Below are positions 1 to 8,313 of a stretch of DNA of 64,000 nt, piece after piece (the first letter of the stretch is position 1; each line of letters starts with the position of its first letter). The stretch is from the NCBI GenBank assembly GCA_963765625.1, contig CAVXXD010000013.1, forward strand, positions 1-64,000, given 5' to 3'. A program made the translations under genes and the position numbers. Under the pieces are notes generated by a model, which was given only the letters and a program-made list of their open reading frames with translations, searched no databases and had not been told where the DNA came from. This stretch comes from CAVXXD01 sp963765625 (GTDB lineage: Bacteria; Actinomycetota; Geothermincolia; Geothermincolales; Geothermincolaceae).

Positions 1-476
1 GATGATCTGGCCATCGCGGCGAGGTCGTCGGGGTCGTACAAGGCGTAGACGTCCATCTGGCGGTTCTCCTCGATGGCCTGGAAATAACCCTGCACCACCT
101 CATCGATTCCGTCGGTGCTGCTACCGCCGTCGTCCGCAACCAGCAGGAACGCCAGAACGATTATGGCCACCCAGGACAGGACCAGTACGGCGATGCCGCC
201 GGCGATCAGCGGCCGGCTGAGCTTGTCAGTGCCGGATTTCCCGGGAGCTTCGATCTCTTCCGTGGCTTCTTCTTCCGTGGCTTCTTCTTCCGTGGTTTCT
301 TCTTCCGTGGTTTCGCCCCCCCCAGCTTCTCCGGAATCCTCAGCGGTCTCCTTCGCGCCCTCTTCGCCGGGCTCTTCCTTGAGCTCCTCCCCGGGTTCCT
401 CTTCGATCTTCTCCCCGGGCTCTTCCCCTTCCGGGGTTCGGCCCTTCATCTCCTCACCGTTCTCCGGATCTTTCAT
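1..476 (-). CDS. Membrane-anchored protein with acidic N-terminal tail (3' part outside window)
   Basis: This reading frame begins at the ATG at 476-474, preceded by GGAG five bases upstream, and runs off the left edge, so only about 158 residues are seen. Roughly the first 75 residues are a Glu/Pro/Gly-rich acidic tail with near-identical TTEEE/ATEEE repeats. One hydrophobic segment follows (AGGIAVLVLSWVAIIVLAFL), and then a domain containing GYFQAIEENRQMDVYALYDP. That last part resembles the start of small NTF2-like or DUF4878-like extracytoplasmic domains, but this is a guess from a short stretch. The expected topology is cytoplasmic acidic tail, one membrane pass and an outer domain. The plus-strand Ser/Pro-rich frame across this region is the mirror image of the acidic tail and is not a gene. 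Confidence 0.7.
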   Translation of the reverse strand, partial: MKDPENGEEMKGRTPEGEEPGEKIEEEPGEELKEEPGEEGAKETAEDSGEAGGGETTEEETTEEEATEEEATEEIEAPGKSGTDKLSRPLIAGGIAVLVLSWVAIIVLAFLLVADDGGSSTDGIDEVVQGYFQAIEENRQMDVYALYDPDDLAAMARS

Positions 477-860
477 CTGAGCTCCAGCCTTTCCTTACCT
501 GCCTCGCAAAGCTAGAAACCTGACGCGTGCCGCAATATCCTGCTCGCGCCTTCCCTGCGGGCTTGTAAACGTAGCCGTGCCCGAGAAGGACGCCTGCCGT
601 CCGGGCATGTCCGTCCATCGCAGCCCAATGTAATGGAGTATATCCGTCCCGATTCCGCGCGTCTATGTCCGCCCCCGGTCGAGAAGCCTACGGGCTTCCC
701 TGGTATCTCCGCTTAACACCGCTTCTTCCGGGCTTTTACTCATACCATCAGGTTAACAGCGAGGGCTTAGGGCTTTATGGGGGAAAGATAGGGATTCTGT
801 TAAAATATATTTGCCATATGGAGAGACAATCCCTATGGGATGCAAAATGGAGGTTGATAA
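477..860. other. Divergent intergenic region (384 bp)
   Basis: No convincing gene is visible between the divergently transcribed neighbours. It holds the upstream region of both, a short hairpin (683-688 with 693-698), and an AT-rich stretch at 800-812 that could supply a -10 element for the large secreted protein downstream. An open frame at 665-988 is a shadow running into that gene. Confidence 0.5.
788..836. promoter_or_regulatory. Perfect 9-bp inverted repeat around an AT-rich -10-like element
   Basis: ATAGGGATT (788-796) and AATCCCTAT (828-836) are exact reverse complements separated by 31 bases. The spacer contains TTAAAATATA at 800-809, the best -10 candidate for the gene at 861. The arrangement looks like an operator straddling a promoter. 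No regulator is identified. Confidence 0.35.
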
Positions 861-3800
861 ATGGGCAGATTCCTCAGGATCCTTTTAGTCGTTGTCCTAG
901 CTTTGTTTCTGCTGCTGCCGGCCTTGCCGGCCGCCAGGGCGGCGACCTTCTGGGAGGCGGAGGTCACCGGCGGGTTCGGAGCGGGTGATGCCAGCATGCT
1001 AACCATTCCCATCGCGCAATTCGGCGGAAAACTCTATGCCGGGGTGGCCAACGACGCGGGCGCTCAGATATGGGTGAAAGAAACCCCGACAAGCGACTGG
1101 ACCCTGCAGATGCCGGGCGGGTTCGGCGACACCGACAACATCGCCGTCGTCAGGATGGACGTCTACGGCGGATACCTGTGGGCCGGTACCGCCAACACCG
1201 AAGACGGCTGCGGCCTCTGGCGCTTCGACGGCACCAGCTGGACCGACGCCCTGGCCCTGACCGGCGGGGGCGGCGCCGGGTTCGGCGTCACCAGCAACAT
1301 CGCCGTCACGGCCATGGAAGTCTATGAAGAAGAGCTTTATGTCGGGATCCTGAATTATGCGATTTCACCTTTTCCGGCTACACAAGGAGCAAAGATGTAT
1401 CGTTTCGACGGCACCTCCTGGAGTCAGGCCGGTACCCTGGCTAGCGGCACATCCACGGAGAACTGTGGAATCGGTTCGCTCGAGGTCTACGGCGAATACC
1501 TCTATGCCTGCACCATCCGGTTTAATTACGGGATCGTTTTTGGTTCTACCCCGTTAGAGGTGGACCTCAAGGGGGCCGGGTGCGAGCTCTGGCGGACGGA
1601 CGGGGGGGCCGGCTACAGCTGGACGAAGATGACGACGCTCTCGTCGCCGGGCTTAGACATGGACAACCTTACCGCCCTGGACATGAGCGTCTACAACGAC
1701 AATCTGGTCATCGGCACGGCCTACGGCATGGTGAAGCTCTTCGTCGATACCGGGAACATGTCCATAACCGACGTCCAGTTCGCCTCCAACGGGCTGATGG
1801 TCTACGAATACAACGGCACCGACGCGCCCACGGCCATAGTGAGCGGCGGCTTCGGCAGCACCAATGACATGGCGGTCATCTGTATGGAGCAGGCCGTGGT
1901 CGACGGGGAATCCGTACTGGTGGTGGGAACGGCTAACCCGGTTGAGGCCGGTAAACTGAAGAAATACGACGGCACCGATTGGACGGACCTGGCCGCGGAC
2001 GGGTTCGGCAACGCCAACAACCTGGGTGTCTCTTCCCTCGCCGTGGTAGATGAAGGGGGCAGCAACAGCGCCATCTATGCCGGCACCCTCAACAGCGAGC
2101 AGGGTTGCGAGCTGTGGAAGGGCTCGCATTCCTACGGCATCACCGTCATCCAGGGGGCTCACGGCACCATCACCCCGGCCGGGGTATCCGGCGTGGTGGC
2201 GGTGGAGAGCGGCAGCGATCAAGCTTTCACCGTAACTCCGGACATCGGCTACCACATCGTCGATGTAGTTGCGGACGGCAGCACTCACTTAGGCGCGGTC
2301 TCCAGCTATACCTTCACAGGGGTGACGGCCGACCACACCGTCACCGCCGGCTTCGCCATCGACACCTTCACCCTCACCGCGACTGCCGGCGCCGGCGGCT
2401 CCATCAGCCCCGCCGGGGCGGTGCCCGTCGATTACGGCGCCAGCCGGACCTTCACCATCACGCCGGACGACGGCTACACGGTGGCCGGCGTCACGGTGGA
2501 CGGGGCGAGTGTCGGGGCACTTTCTTCCTACACTTTCACCAACGTGAAGGCCGGGCATACCATCGCGGCGAGTTTCGTCGAAAGCAGCCCGCCCGCCTCC
2601 GTCTGGTACCTGGCGGAAGGCTCCACCGACTGGGGCTTCGACTGCTACATCTCCGTGATCAACCCCAATACGCAAGAAGTGAACGTGGCCCTCACTTATA
2701 TGACTTCTTCGGGAGCGGTAGACGGGCCCGTGGTACGCATGCCGGCCATGTCCCAGGCCACCGTCTTTCCGAAGGAGACCCTGGGGGCCGCCGACTTCTC
2801 GACCCGGGTGGAGTGCCGGGAAGCAAAAGACATCGGTGTCGACCGCACCATGTACTGGACCGGGCCGGGTGCTACCTGTGCCGAAGCCCACTGCGCCACC
2901 GGGGTCTCCTCCCCCGCCACCACCTGGTACCTGCCCGAAGGGTGCAGCGACTACGGGTTCGAGTGCTTCCTGCTGATCCAGAACCCCAACGACACCGCCG
3001 CCAGCACCACCGTGACCTGGATGATCGAAGGGGAAGCACCTCAGGCGAGTGACTTCAGCGTCGCCGCCAACTCCCGGATCACCTGCAACATGGCCGACCA
3101 GATCGGGGCCAGGAACGCCTCCATCAAGGTGGAATCGGATATCCCGGTGATACCGGAGCGGGCCATGTACCGCAACGACCGGCGGGAGGGGCACGACTCG
3201 TGCGGCACCACCACCGCGGCTACGAGTTACTACCTGGCCGAAGGATGCTCGGGTTTCGGGTTCACCACCTACGTCCTGGTCCAGAACCCCCAGGACACCC
3301 CCACCAACGTGGCCGTCACCTACCAGGCCGCCTCCGGCCCGGTGACGGGGCCGGCCTTCCAGATGCCGGCCAACTCTCGTAAGACCATCTGCGTCAACGA
3401 GACCACCGTGATCCCCGGCGACGACCCTTCTTTCTCTACCCTGGTGCAAGGCAGCCAGCCCATCATCGCGGAGCGGGCCATGTACTGGAACGGAGGGGCC
3501 GACGAAGCCCAGGTCTGCCACGACTCCATCGGCTTGGACCAGCCCCATGCTTCGTGGTGGCTGGCCGACGGCCAGACCTCGGAAGGCCGGGAGACCTGGA
3601 CCCTGGTGCAGAACCCCAACGACACCGCCGTCGAAGTGGTAGTGGTCTACATGACCCCCGACGGCGCCGGCGACATTTCGAAGGTGGAGACCATTGCCGC
3701 CAACTCCCGCCGCACCTTCGACATGGCTGAGCACTCCGGCATCACCGGGAGGGCCGCCATCATGGTAAAGTGCATCACCTCCGACAAGAATATAATGGTG

Positions 3801-3866
3801 GAGCGGGCCATGTACTGGAACGAGCGCGGCACCGGGACCGACACCATCGGGGGCTACGGGGAATAG
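861..3866 (+). CDS. Large secreted modular protein: propeller-like repeats, two Flg_new_2-type repeats, four C-terminal beta modules
   Basis: The 1001-residue protein starts at an ATG behind GGAGGTTGATAA and has a classical signal peptide ending near AARA-A (residue about 28). Residues about 30-420 contain repeats of the form GGFG..DN..V..M.VY...LY.GTAN, typical of beta-propeller-like exported proteins. Residues about 425-577 hold two copies of a bacterial repeat domain (YTFTGV...HTVTAGF and YTFTNV...HTIAASF; Flg_new_2/InlB B-repeat type). Four modules of about 100 residues follow, starting near residues 582, 690, 790 and 897. Each opens with WYLAEG or a variant, has an NPN/NPND segment about 20 residues later, and ends in ER(A)MYW. 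The same module occurs four times in the broken gene at 20505-24480. No catalytic site was recognised, so a surface or extracellular binding role is inferred. Confidence 0.85.
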   Translation: MGRFLRILLVVVLALFLLLPALPAARAATFWEAEVTGGFGAGDASMLTIPIAQFGGKLYAGVANDAGAQIWVKETPTSDWTLQMPGGFGDTDNIAVVRMDVYGGYLWAGTANTEDGCGLWRFDGTSWTDALALTGGGGAGFGVTSNIAVTAMEVYEEELYVGILNYAISPFPATQGAKMYRFDGTSWSQAGTLASGTSTENCGIGSLEVYGEYLYACTIRFNYGIVFGSTPLEVDLKGAGCELWRTDGGAGYSWTKMTTLSSPGLDMDNLTALDMSVYNDNLVIGTAYGMVKLFVDTGNMSITDVQFASNGLMVYEYNGTDAPTAIVSGGFGSTNDMAVICMEQAVVDGESVLVVGTANPVEAGKLKKYDGTDWTDLAADGFGNANNLGVSSLAVVDEGGSNSAIYAGTLNSEQGCELWKGSHSYGITVIQGAHGTITPAGVSGVVAVESGSDQAFTVTPDIGYHIVDVVADGSTHLGAVSSYTFTGVTADHTVTAGFAIDTFTLTATAGAGGSISPAGAVPVDYGASRTFTITPDDGYTVAGVTVDGASVGALSSYTFTNVKAGHTIAASFVESSPPASVWYLAEGSTDWGFDCYISVINPNTQEVNVALTYMTSSGAVDGPVVRMPAMSQATVFPKETLGAADFSTRVECREAKDIGVDRTMYWTGPGATCAEAHCATGVSSPATTWYLPEGCSDYGFECFLLIQNPNDTAASTTVTWMIEGEAPQASDFSVAANSRITCNMADQIGARNASIKVESDIPVIPERAMYRNDRREGHDSCGTTTAATSYYLAEGCSGFGFTTYVLVQNPQDTPTNVAVTYQAASGPVTGPAFQMPANSRKTICVNETTVIPGDDPSFSTLVQGSQPIIAERAMYWNGGADEAQVCHDSIGLDQPHASWWLADGQTSEGRETWTLVQNPNDTAVEVVVVYMTPDGAGDISKVETIAANSRRTFDMAEHSGITGRAAIMVKCITSDKNIMVERAMYWNERGTGTDTIGGYGE

Positions 3867-3876
3867 GAGGGAACGT

Positions 3877-4659
3877 ATGTTCAGGAGACAGTTGATACAA
3901 GCAGTGACCTGGAGGGTGGCGACCGGGCTGTACACCCGGCACCAGGAAACCTGCTCCCTCCACCTCTTCGAGTTGCACCCCGGCGGCGGCCAGTACGACT
4001 GCCTGTCGTTGTACTCCATGGAGAAGCCCTTCCCGGGCGTCAAGCACTTCGACCTGAACATGTCCAGCGGCCACCTGCTGCTCGATTCGCCTTACCGTGA
4101 GACGATCCGCTTCCCCGAGGACCTGCTGATCAACCCCATGGATTACGTGGCCGGGTATCTTTCCTCCGAAAGCCTCGACGGCTTCATCTCGAGCGTCGAG
4201 AGCCTGTTGGGCCTGCCCGAGTGGGAGAAGGGCCGCGAGGTCGGCTGGACCCCCCGCACCCTGTGCGCGAAACTGCTCAGCGGCCTGCTCGACCGCTTTA
4301 CTTTCTCGGACCAGTGGCTGGAGCTGAAATGCGGCTGGCATGACAGCAGCGGTGCCGAGGGCTCCTATGTGCTGGAGGAACTGCGGGATTTCCCGGCCGT
4401 CTCCGAGGAAGTCTTCGCGGGGGGGATCGAGGCTGAGGAGAAGATGCTGCGGGCCAGCCTCTACTGGCATGTCTCGGTCATCAGCGCCGGCTCCGGCGGC
4501 ACGGCATCTGGCGGAGTTATGGACCTGGAGCGGGGAAGGTTCTTCCCGGCTTCTTCACCGGACGAGCCCCTGGAACTGTGGACACGGCTGGTCGAGGGCG
4601 TACCCAAGCGGGCCCTGGAAGACGACCTGGCCGATGCGCTGCCCTTCTTCAGACGTTGA
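3877..4659 (+). CDS. Conserved hypothetical protein, possibly related to TY-Chap/YbjN-like domains
   Basis: A 260-residue soluble protein that starts 10 bases after the secreted-protein gene, behind GGAGGG, so the two are probably co-transcribed. There is no signal peptide or membrane segment. The stretch HPGGGQYDCLSL (about residues 28-39) resembles a motif I associate with actinobacterial YbjN-related peptide-binding chaperone-like domains, but I cannot confirm the family. The rest is rich in Leu, Glu and Trp and looks alpha/beta. Its last 11 bases overlap the 3' end of the convergent ychF gene. No function is assigned. Confidence 0.7.
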   Translation: MFRRQLIQAVTWRVATGLYTRHQETCSLHLFELHPGGGQYDCLSLYSMEKPFPGVKHFDLNMSSGHLLLDSPYRETIRFPEDLLINPMDYVAGYLSSESLDGFISSVESLLGLPEWEKGREVGWTPRTLCAKLLSGLLDRFTFSDQWLELKCGWHDSSGAEGSYVLEELRDFPAVSEEVFAGGIEAEEKMLRASLYWHVSVISAGSGGTASGGVMDLERGRFFPASSPDEPLELWTRLVEGVPKRALEDDLADALPFFRR

Positions 4660-5728
4660 ACTTGTAGATGATGACGTCGCCGTCCTGGACGATGTAATCG
4701 CGCCCCTCCAGCTTCATGGCCCCGGCTTTCTGCGCAGCGGCGAAAGTGCCGTGCTCAAAGAGTTGTTCCAGCTTGACCACCTCGGCCTTGATGAAGCCGC
4801 GCTCGATGTCGGTGTGGATCTTGCCGGCGGCCTCCCTGGCGTTGAGGCCGGCACGGATGGGCCAGGCCTTGGACTCGTCCGGCCCGGTGGTGAAGAAGGT
4901 TATCAGGCCGAGCAGGTCGAAGCTGGCCCGGGTGATGCGGTCGAGGCTGCCTTCTTCGATGCCCATCTCCGCCGAGAACATCTCCGCCTCTTCCGGTTCG
5001 AGTTCGGCCAGCTCCGCTTCTACCTGGGCGTTGACGGTCAGCACCGGCACTCCGCGGGGCTCCGCCCATTCCTTCAGCTCGCTCCCGAACCGCTCTGTTT
5101 CTTCGCCCGGACCGGAGACGTTGAGCACCAGCAGGGTGGGCTTGAGGGTGAGCAGCCCCATCTCCGGGGCCAGCTCGGCCAGCTCGGCGGCGACAGCGGC
5201 GCGGTCGGTGATCACCTGCGAGCTCAAGGCTTCTTCTATCTTCTCCAGAGCGGCGATGCGCTCCTCGTTTCCCCTGCTCGTGCCCTTCTTGGCCTGGCGC
5301 GACCTCTCCAGTTCGCGGCCGAGTAGCTCCAGGTCCGAAAGAAGCAGTTCCGTCTCGAACAGCTCCAGGTCGCGCGCGGGGTCCGGCGGGACGCCGCCCA
5401 GCTCGAATCCCCGGACCACCTGGACCACCGCGTCCACCTGGCGGATGGCGGCCAGAAAGCGGTTGCCCAGGCCCTCGCCCTTACTGGCCCCGGCGGCCAG
5501 GCCGGCGATGTCGGTGAACTTCACCGTGGCGGGCACGGTGCGCGCGCTCTTCTCGAGACGGGTCAACTCAGACAGACGGTGGTCGGCCACCGGCACGTCG
5601 CGCACGTTGGGCTCGATGCTGGCGCCGGGATAAGCGGTGACCAGCGCCCCCGAGCGGGAGAGGGCGTTGAAGAGGGTGGTCTTGCCCGTATTGGGGAGGC
5701 CGACTATTCCGACCGCGAGTGTGCTCAT
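4649..5728 (-). CDS. ychF: YchF/Ola1-family P-loop NTPase
   Basis: The protein has 359 residues, the usual length for YchF (about 360), and is cytosolic. The G1 loop GLPNTGKTT lies near residues 10-18, G3 is DIAGLAAGASKGEGLGN, and the G4 position reads LNVSG in place of the canonical NKxD, in line with the relaxed nucleotide specificity of the YchF/Ola1 group. The C-terminal TGS domain ends in RDYIVQDGDVIIYKFNV, a family hallmark. YchF proteins bind ribosomes and influence stress responses and translation. The ATG start has AAGGAAC just upstream. The gene converges on, and overlaps by 11 bp, the hypothetical gene at 3877. Confidence 0.95.
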   Translation of the reverse strand: MSTLAVGIVGLPNTGKTTLFNALSRSGALVTAYPGASIEPNVRDVPVADHRLSELTRLEKSARTVPATVKFTDIAGLAAGASKGEGLGNRFLAAIRQVDAVVQVVRGFELGGVPPDPARDLELFETELLLSDLELLGRELERSRQAKKGTSRGNEERIAALEKIEEALSSQVITDRAAVAAELAELAPEMGLLTLKPTLLVLNVSGPGEETERFGSELKEWAEPRGVPVLTVNAQVEAELAELEPEEAEMFSAEMGIEEGSLDRITRASFDLLGLITFFTTGPDESKAWPIRAGLNAREAAGKIHTDIERGFIKAEVVKLEQLFEHGTFAAAQKAGAMKLEGRDYIVQDGDVIIYKFNV

Positions 5729-5790
5729 GGTTGTTCCTTCTTTTTATTGATGGTTACTGCGCGATATTCGCACGAGGTATTTTACCACGC

Positions 5791-6672
5791 TTACGCGTGC
5801 TGTTCTTCGACGGTGCCCCTGACTTCGTGGCGGATGGCGTTCTTGGTGCTGCCCTTCACCTCGTACATGAGGGTGTCGGCGTCACGTATCATCTCCTCGA
5901 TGGAATCGGGAGGGCGCTCGAAGGTCACCAACCCGATGGACAAGGTGACGGGCCATTTATTCTCGTATATGCGATGGTCCAGCAGTTCTTTCAGTTTATC
6001 GACCGCGGCGCCGGAGCCAAAGAAGTCGGTTTCCGGCATGAGCAGGGCGAACTCGTCTCCCCCCATCCTGGCCGTGACGTCCACGCCCCTGACGTTGCCG
6101 CTGATGGTCTCGGCTACCAGGCACAGCACCTCATCCCCGACGTTGTGCCCCAGGGTATCGTTAATCTCCTTGAAGTTGTCCAGGTCGATATAGGCAAAAG
6201 AGAGAGGGGAGCCGTAGCGCCTGGACCGTTTCAGCTCCTGCTCGGCCTGCTGGTAGAAACAGCGGGTGTTGCAGGCACCGGTCAGGGGGTCCTCGCGCGA
6301 CAGTTCCTCCCGTTCGTTCATCTCGCGCTTCAGCATATTGAGGCTCCAGACCAAGATGGCGAAGAATCCCAGGCGCATTATGGGATTCCAGATGGGAATC
6401 AACCAGTTGGAGTAGGTATTTCCGGCCCAGCGGTCCGCCGCGTACCAGGTGACCGCGCTCAACAAGGAGACCGCCACGGCCTCGTAAGGACCGGCGAACC
6501 AGACCACCAGGGCGATGGGCGCCACGTAGAAGAGAGAGAAGCTTATCTCGGTCCCGCTGAGGAAATCAAGATAACCCAGGGCCAGAACGAGCAAGGTGCC
6601 GAGCAAAAGGATTTCCCAGTGGCTCAGGCTGGAGATGAAACCTAGGATTCTGTCTGCTCTGCTTTCGTCCAT
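5791..6672 (-). CDS. Membrane diguanylate cyclase (GGDEF)
   Basis: The N-terminal third (about residues 18-112) has several hydrophobic segments forming a multi-pass sensor region, and a GGDEF domain follows. DPLTG lies at 128-132, the active-site motif GGDEF at 204-208, and an inhibitory-site RxxD (RGVD) at 195-198 with the canonical five-residue spacing. The enzyme should therefore make c-di-GMP from two GTP and be subject to product inhibition. I chose the ATG at 6672 because GGAG lies five bases upstream. A TTG at 6708 would add 12 residues but lacks a ribosome site. No EAL or PilZ partner lies nearby, so the input signal is unknown. Confidence 0.9.
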   Translation of the reverse strand: MDESRADRILGFISSLSHWEILLLGTLLVLALGYLDFLSGTEISFSLFYVAPIALVVWFAGPYEAVAVSLLSAVTWYAADRWAGNTYSNWLIPIWNPIMRLGFFAILVWSLNMLKREMNEREELSREDPLTGACNTRCFYQQAEQELKRSRRYGSPLSFAYIDLDNFKEINDTLGHNVGDEVLCLVAETISGNVRGVDVTARMGGDEFALLMPETDFFGSGAAVDKLKELLDHRIYENKWPVTLSIGLVTFERPPDSIEEMIRDADTLMYEVKGSTKNAIRHEVRGTVEEQHA

Positions 6673-6796
6673 ACCGGCTCCGTCGATCTGCTTTTCTGGC
6701 TGGTCCAAAGGTGTGAAATAAGGCTTACAAAGAAGTATTCTCCGGTGCGGCCGGTTATCCTGTTACGGCTGTGGAGACCGGCTTCCCGGGACAGAA

Positions 6797-6822
6797 AGAA
6801 GCGGGCTCGCGAGCCCGCTTCT
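6797..6822 (-). terminator. Perfect 26-bp palindrome, likely terminator
   Basis: AGAAGCGGGCTCG and its exact complement form a 13-bp-per-side hairpin. On the minus strand it is followed by TTTCTGT, so it fits as a terminator for the cysteine-rich protein gene ending at 6858. Being palindromic, it may also act on the plus strand. Confidence 0.6.
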
Positions 6823-6857
6823 CCTTGCTTCCCGACCGTCAAGCCGGCGGCCGTGGG

Positions 6858-7403
6858 TCAATTTCCTCGCATGGGGCAGTTAGCGCCCTGGCCTCCACCA
6901 TTACCGCCGCATTCGCCGGTGCCACTACCTTCACCCGTGCAGGTGCCGTCACCATCGCAGGTTCCTTCACCATCGCAGGTGCCGTCACATTCTCCTGTGC
7001 ACTCACCTGCCGCGTTGTTGAAGGCATTGTTGAGGGCGGTGTCCGCACCCTGGTTTATGACGCATTCCTGCTCGGTGCAGGTGGCGCAGTTGCCGTCACA
7101 GACTCCCTCGCCGTTGACGAAGGTGTTCCTGAGGCTGGTCTCCTCGCCCTGGTTCTGCACCTGTCCCTGGTTCTCACAGGTTCCGTCACACTCGCCTGAG
7201 CACTCGCCTGTGCACTCGCCTAATCCTTCACCGTCGCAGGTGCCGTCACACTCGCCGGAGCGTATCTGGCCAGCGACCGCACTGCCTGCGCCTCTGGTTT
7301 CACAACCGCCTCCTCCACCGCCGGCCGCCAGTACCAGCCCGCCGGTGAGAAGGAAGGCGAAGGCAACCCCGGCGAGGACCGCTATCCAACCTTTCTTGCT
7401 CAT
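6858..7403 (-). CDS. Exported cysteine-rich repeat protein (18 Cys)
   Basis: The 181-residue protein has an N-terminal signal or anchor segment (WIAVLAGVAFAFLLTGGLV), then a Gly/Glu/Asp/Cys-rich mature part. Eighteen cysteines recur in short units such as GECDGTC, GECTGEC, CDGEGTC and CDGDGTC. Two repeat blocks flank a central Asn/Gln-rich stretch that itself contains CDGNCATCTEQEC. Spacings are mostly C-x3-C or C-x5-C, which could bind metal or form disulfides. The start has AGGAGA seven to eight bases upstream. A promoter lies at 7456-7485, so the gene can be expressed separately from the upstream sigma/DUF5667 pair. No family was recognised. Unrelated repeats can converge on this composition, so the role is open. 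Confidence 0.75.
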   Translation of the reverse strand: MSKKGWIAVLAGVAFAFLLTGGLVLAAGGGGGGCETRGAGSAVAGQIRSGECDGTCDGEGLGECTGECSGECDGTCENQGQVQNQGEETSLRNTFVNGEGVCDGNCATCTEQECVINQGADTALNNAFNNAAGECTGECDGTCDGEGTCDGDGTCTGEGSGTGECGGNGGGQGANCPMRGN

Positions 7404-7455
7404 CCCTTTCTCCTTTCGAGTTTGGTTCTTTACACTTACATTCTTCTATACGGAA

Positions 7456-7485
7456 GATATACGTTTTATGTACGGGGTCCGTCAA
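7456..7485 (-). promoter_or_regulatory. Candidate promoter for the cysteine-rich protein
   Basis: On the minus strand TTGACG (7485-7480) and TATATC (7461-7456) are separated by 18 bases, close to a housekeeping sigma-70 consensus, about 50 bases upstream of the start codon at 7403. Confidence 0.5.
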
Positions 7486-7500
7486 TGATTTCCGTTACCG

Positions 7501-8313
7501 TTACCCTTTTCCCCGCCGCTGCCGCTGCCGCTGCCGGTGCCGCTGCCGGTGCCGGCTACCGGTGCCGCTGCCGGTATCTTCACGGCTTCCGTTATCGAGT
7601 TGCTCCCCGCATTGCTGCGAGCACTCTCCGCGCATGCCCTGCATAGCGCCCATGCCGCAGTTGCGCGCTCCCTCGATGCGGGGAGCCAGGTCCCGCGGAG
7701 CCTCTGCCTGGAGCGAGGCCATGGCCGCCGCCTGCTCTTCCAGGACAGCGGACGCAAAGGCCAGCGTCTCCTCCCGCTGCTGCTCCGGGAGCTTCATGAT
7801 CTCCTCGTAAAGCCGGTTGACGTTTCTCTGGTAAGCATCCTCCCAGTGCCGCCCTCCCTGCTGCGCTCCCCGGAAGACCATGCTCTCGAGTTCTTCGAGC
7901 CGTTTCTCCACCAGTTCCATCTCGTAGTCAACCTTGGCCTCCGGGCTCCCGGTGAGAGTCAGCCGGGAACTCTCGAAGAAGAGCTTGGTGCCGTACAGGG
8001 AGGAGTCGGGGTCGGCGTTGAGAGAGAAGGCGAAAGCGCCGGTAGTGAAGAGCATCAACAGCAGCAGGGTTGTAGCCGGTATCAGGACCGCCCAGCGTGC
8101 CCGGTGGGGCAGGGCCAGGTCACGGCGCTCTTCGCGCCCTCCATCGCGGTGCGCCACCCTGCCTTCCTCATCCTCGGCCAGGCGCTTCTGGACACGGTAA
8201 TAGGATGCCTCCTGGAAGCCGGGCCGAGCCTGGGGTTCCGATCCCGCACCGGCACCAGTCAGCATCTCCTGGCTCAGTTCTTCTTTTCTTTTATTGTCCG
8301 TGTATCTAGACAT
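7501..8313 (-). CDS. DUF5667-type membrane protein, likely partner of the upstream ECF sigma factor; C-terminus shifted
   Basis: The 270-residue frame has a hydrophilic N-terminus (about 90 residues), one membrane segment (WAVLIPATTLLLLMLFTTGA), and then the DUF5667 signature PDSSLYGTKLFFESSRLTL followed by EAKVDYEMELVEKRLEELE. The start ATG overlaps the last 8 bases of the sigma factor gene, a common layout for sigma/anti-sigma pairs, although no zinc anti-sigma motif is seen. A cysteine cluster (NCGMGAMQGMRGECSQQC) precedes the tail. Near 7554 the frame changes: the native frame gives an Arg/His/Gln tail, whereas removing one C from the coding strand gives an uninterrupted Gly/Ser/Thr-rich tail ending at 7482. 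The latter is more natural for an exported linker. Confidence 0.8.
   Translation of the reverse strand: MSRYTDNKRKEELSQEMLTGAGAGSEPQARPGFQEASYYRVQKRLAEDEEGRVAHRDGGREERRDLALPHRARWAVLIPATTLLLLMLFTTGAFAFSLNADPDSSLYGTKLFFESSRLTLTGSPEAKVDYEMELVEKRLEELESMVFRGAQQGGRHWEDAYQRNVNRLYEEIMKLPEQQREETLAFASAVLEEQAAAMASLQAEAPRDLAPRIEGARNCGMGAMQGMRGECSQQCGEQLDNGSREDTGSGTGSRHRQRHRQRQRQRRGKG
7515..7575. repeat. GC-rich short tandem repeat at the 3' end of the DUF5667 gene
   Basis: Imperfect repeats of six-base units (GCCGCT/GCCGGT on the plus strand) encode the Gly-Ser/Gly-Thr tail. Such tracts are prone to slippage in replication and sequencing, which makes the frame change near 7554 uncertain in origin. Confidence 0.6.

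Noticed and set aside
2289..4061. 590-residue open frame on the minus strand
   Set aside because: It lies opposite the secreted modular protein, has Gly/His/Val-rich shadow composition typical of antisense frames in high-GC DNA, and has no family motif.
6860..7260. Direct repeats in the cysteine-rich gene considered as a CRISPR-like array
   Set aside because: Repeats are in-frame codon repeats of a coding region without regular spacers.
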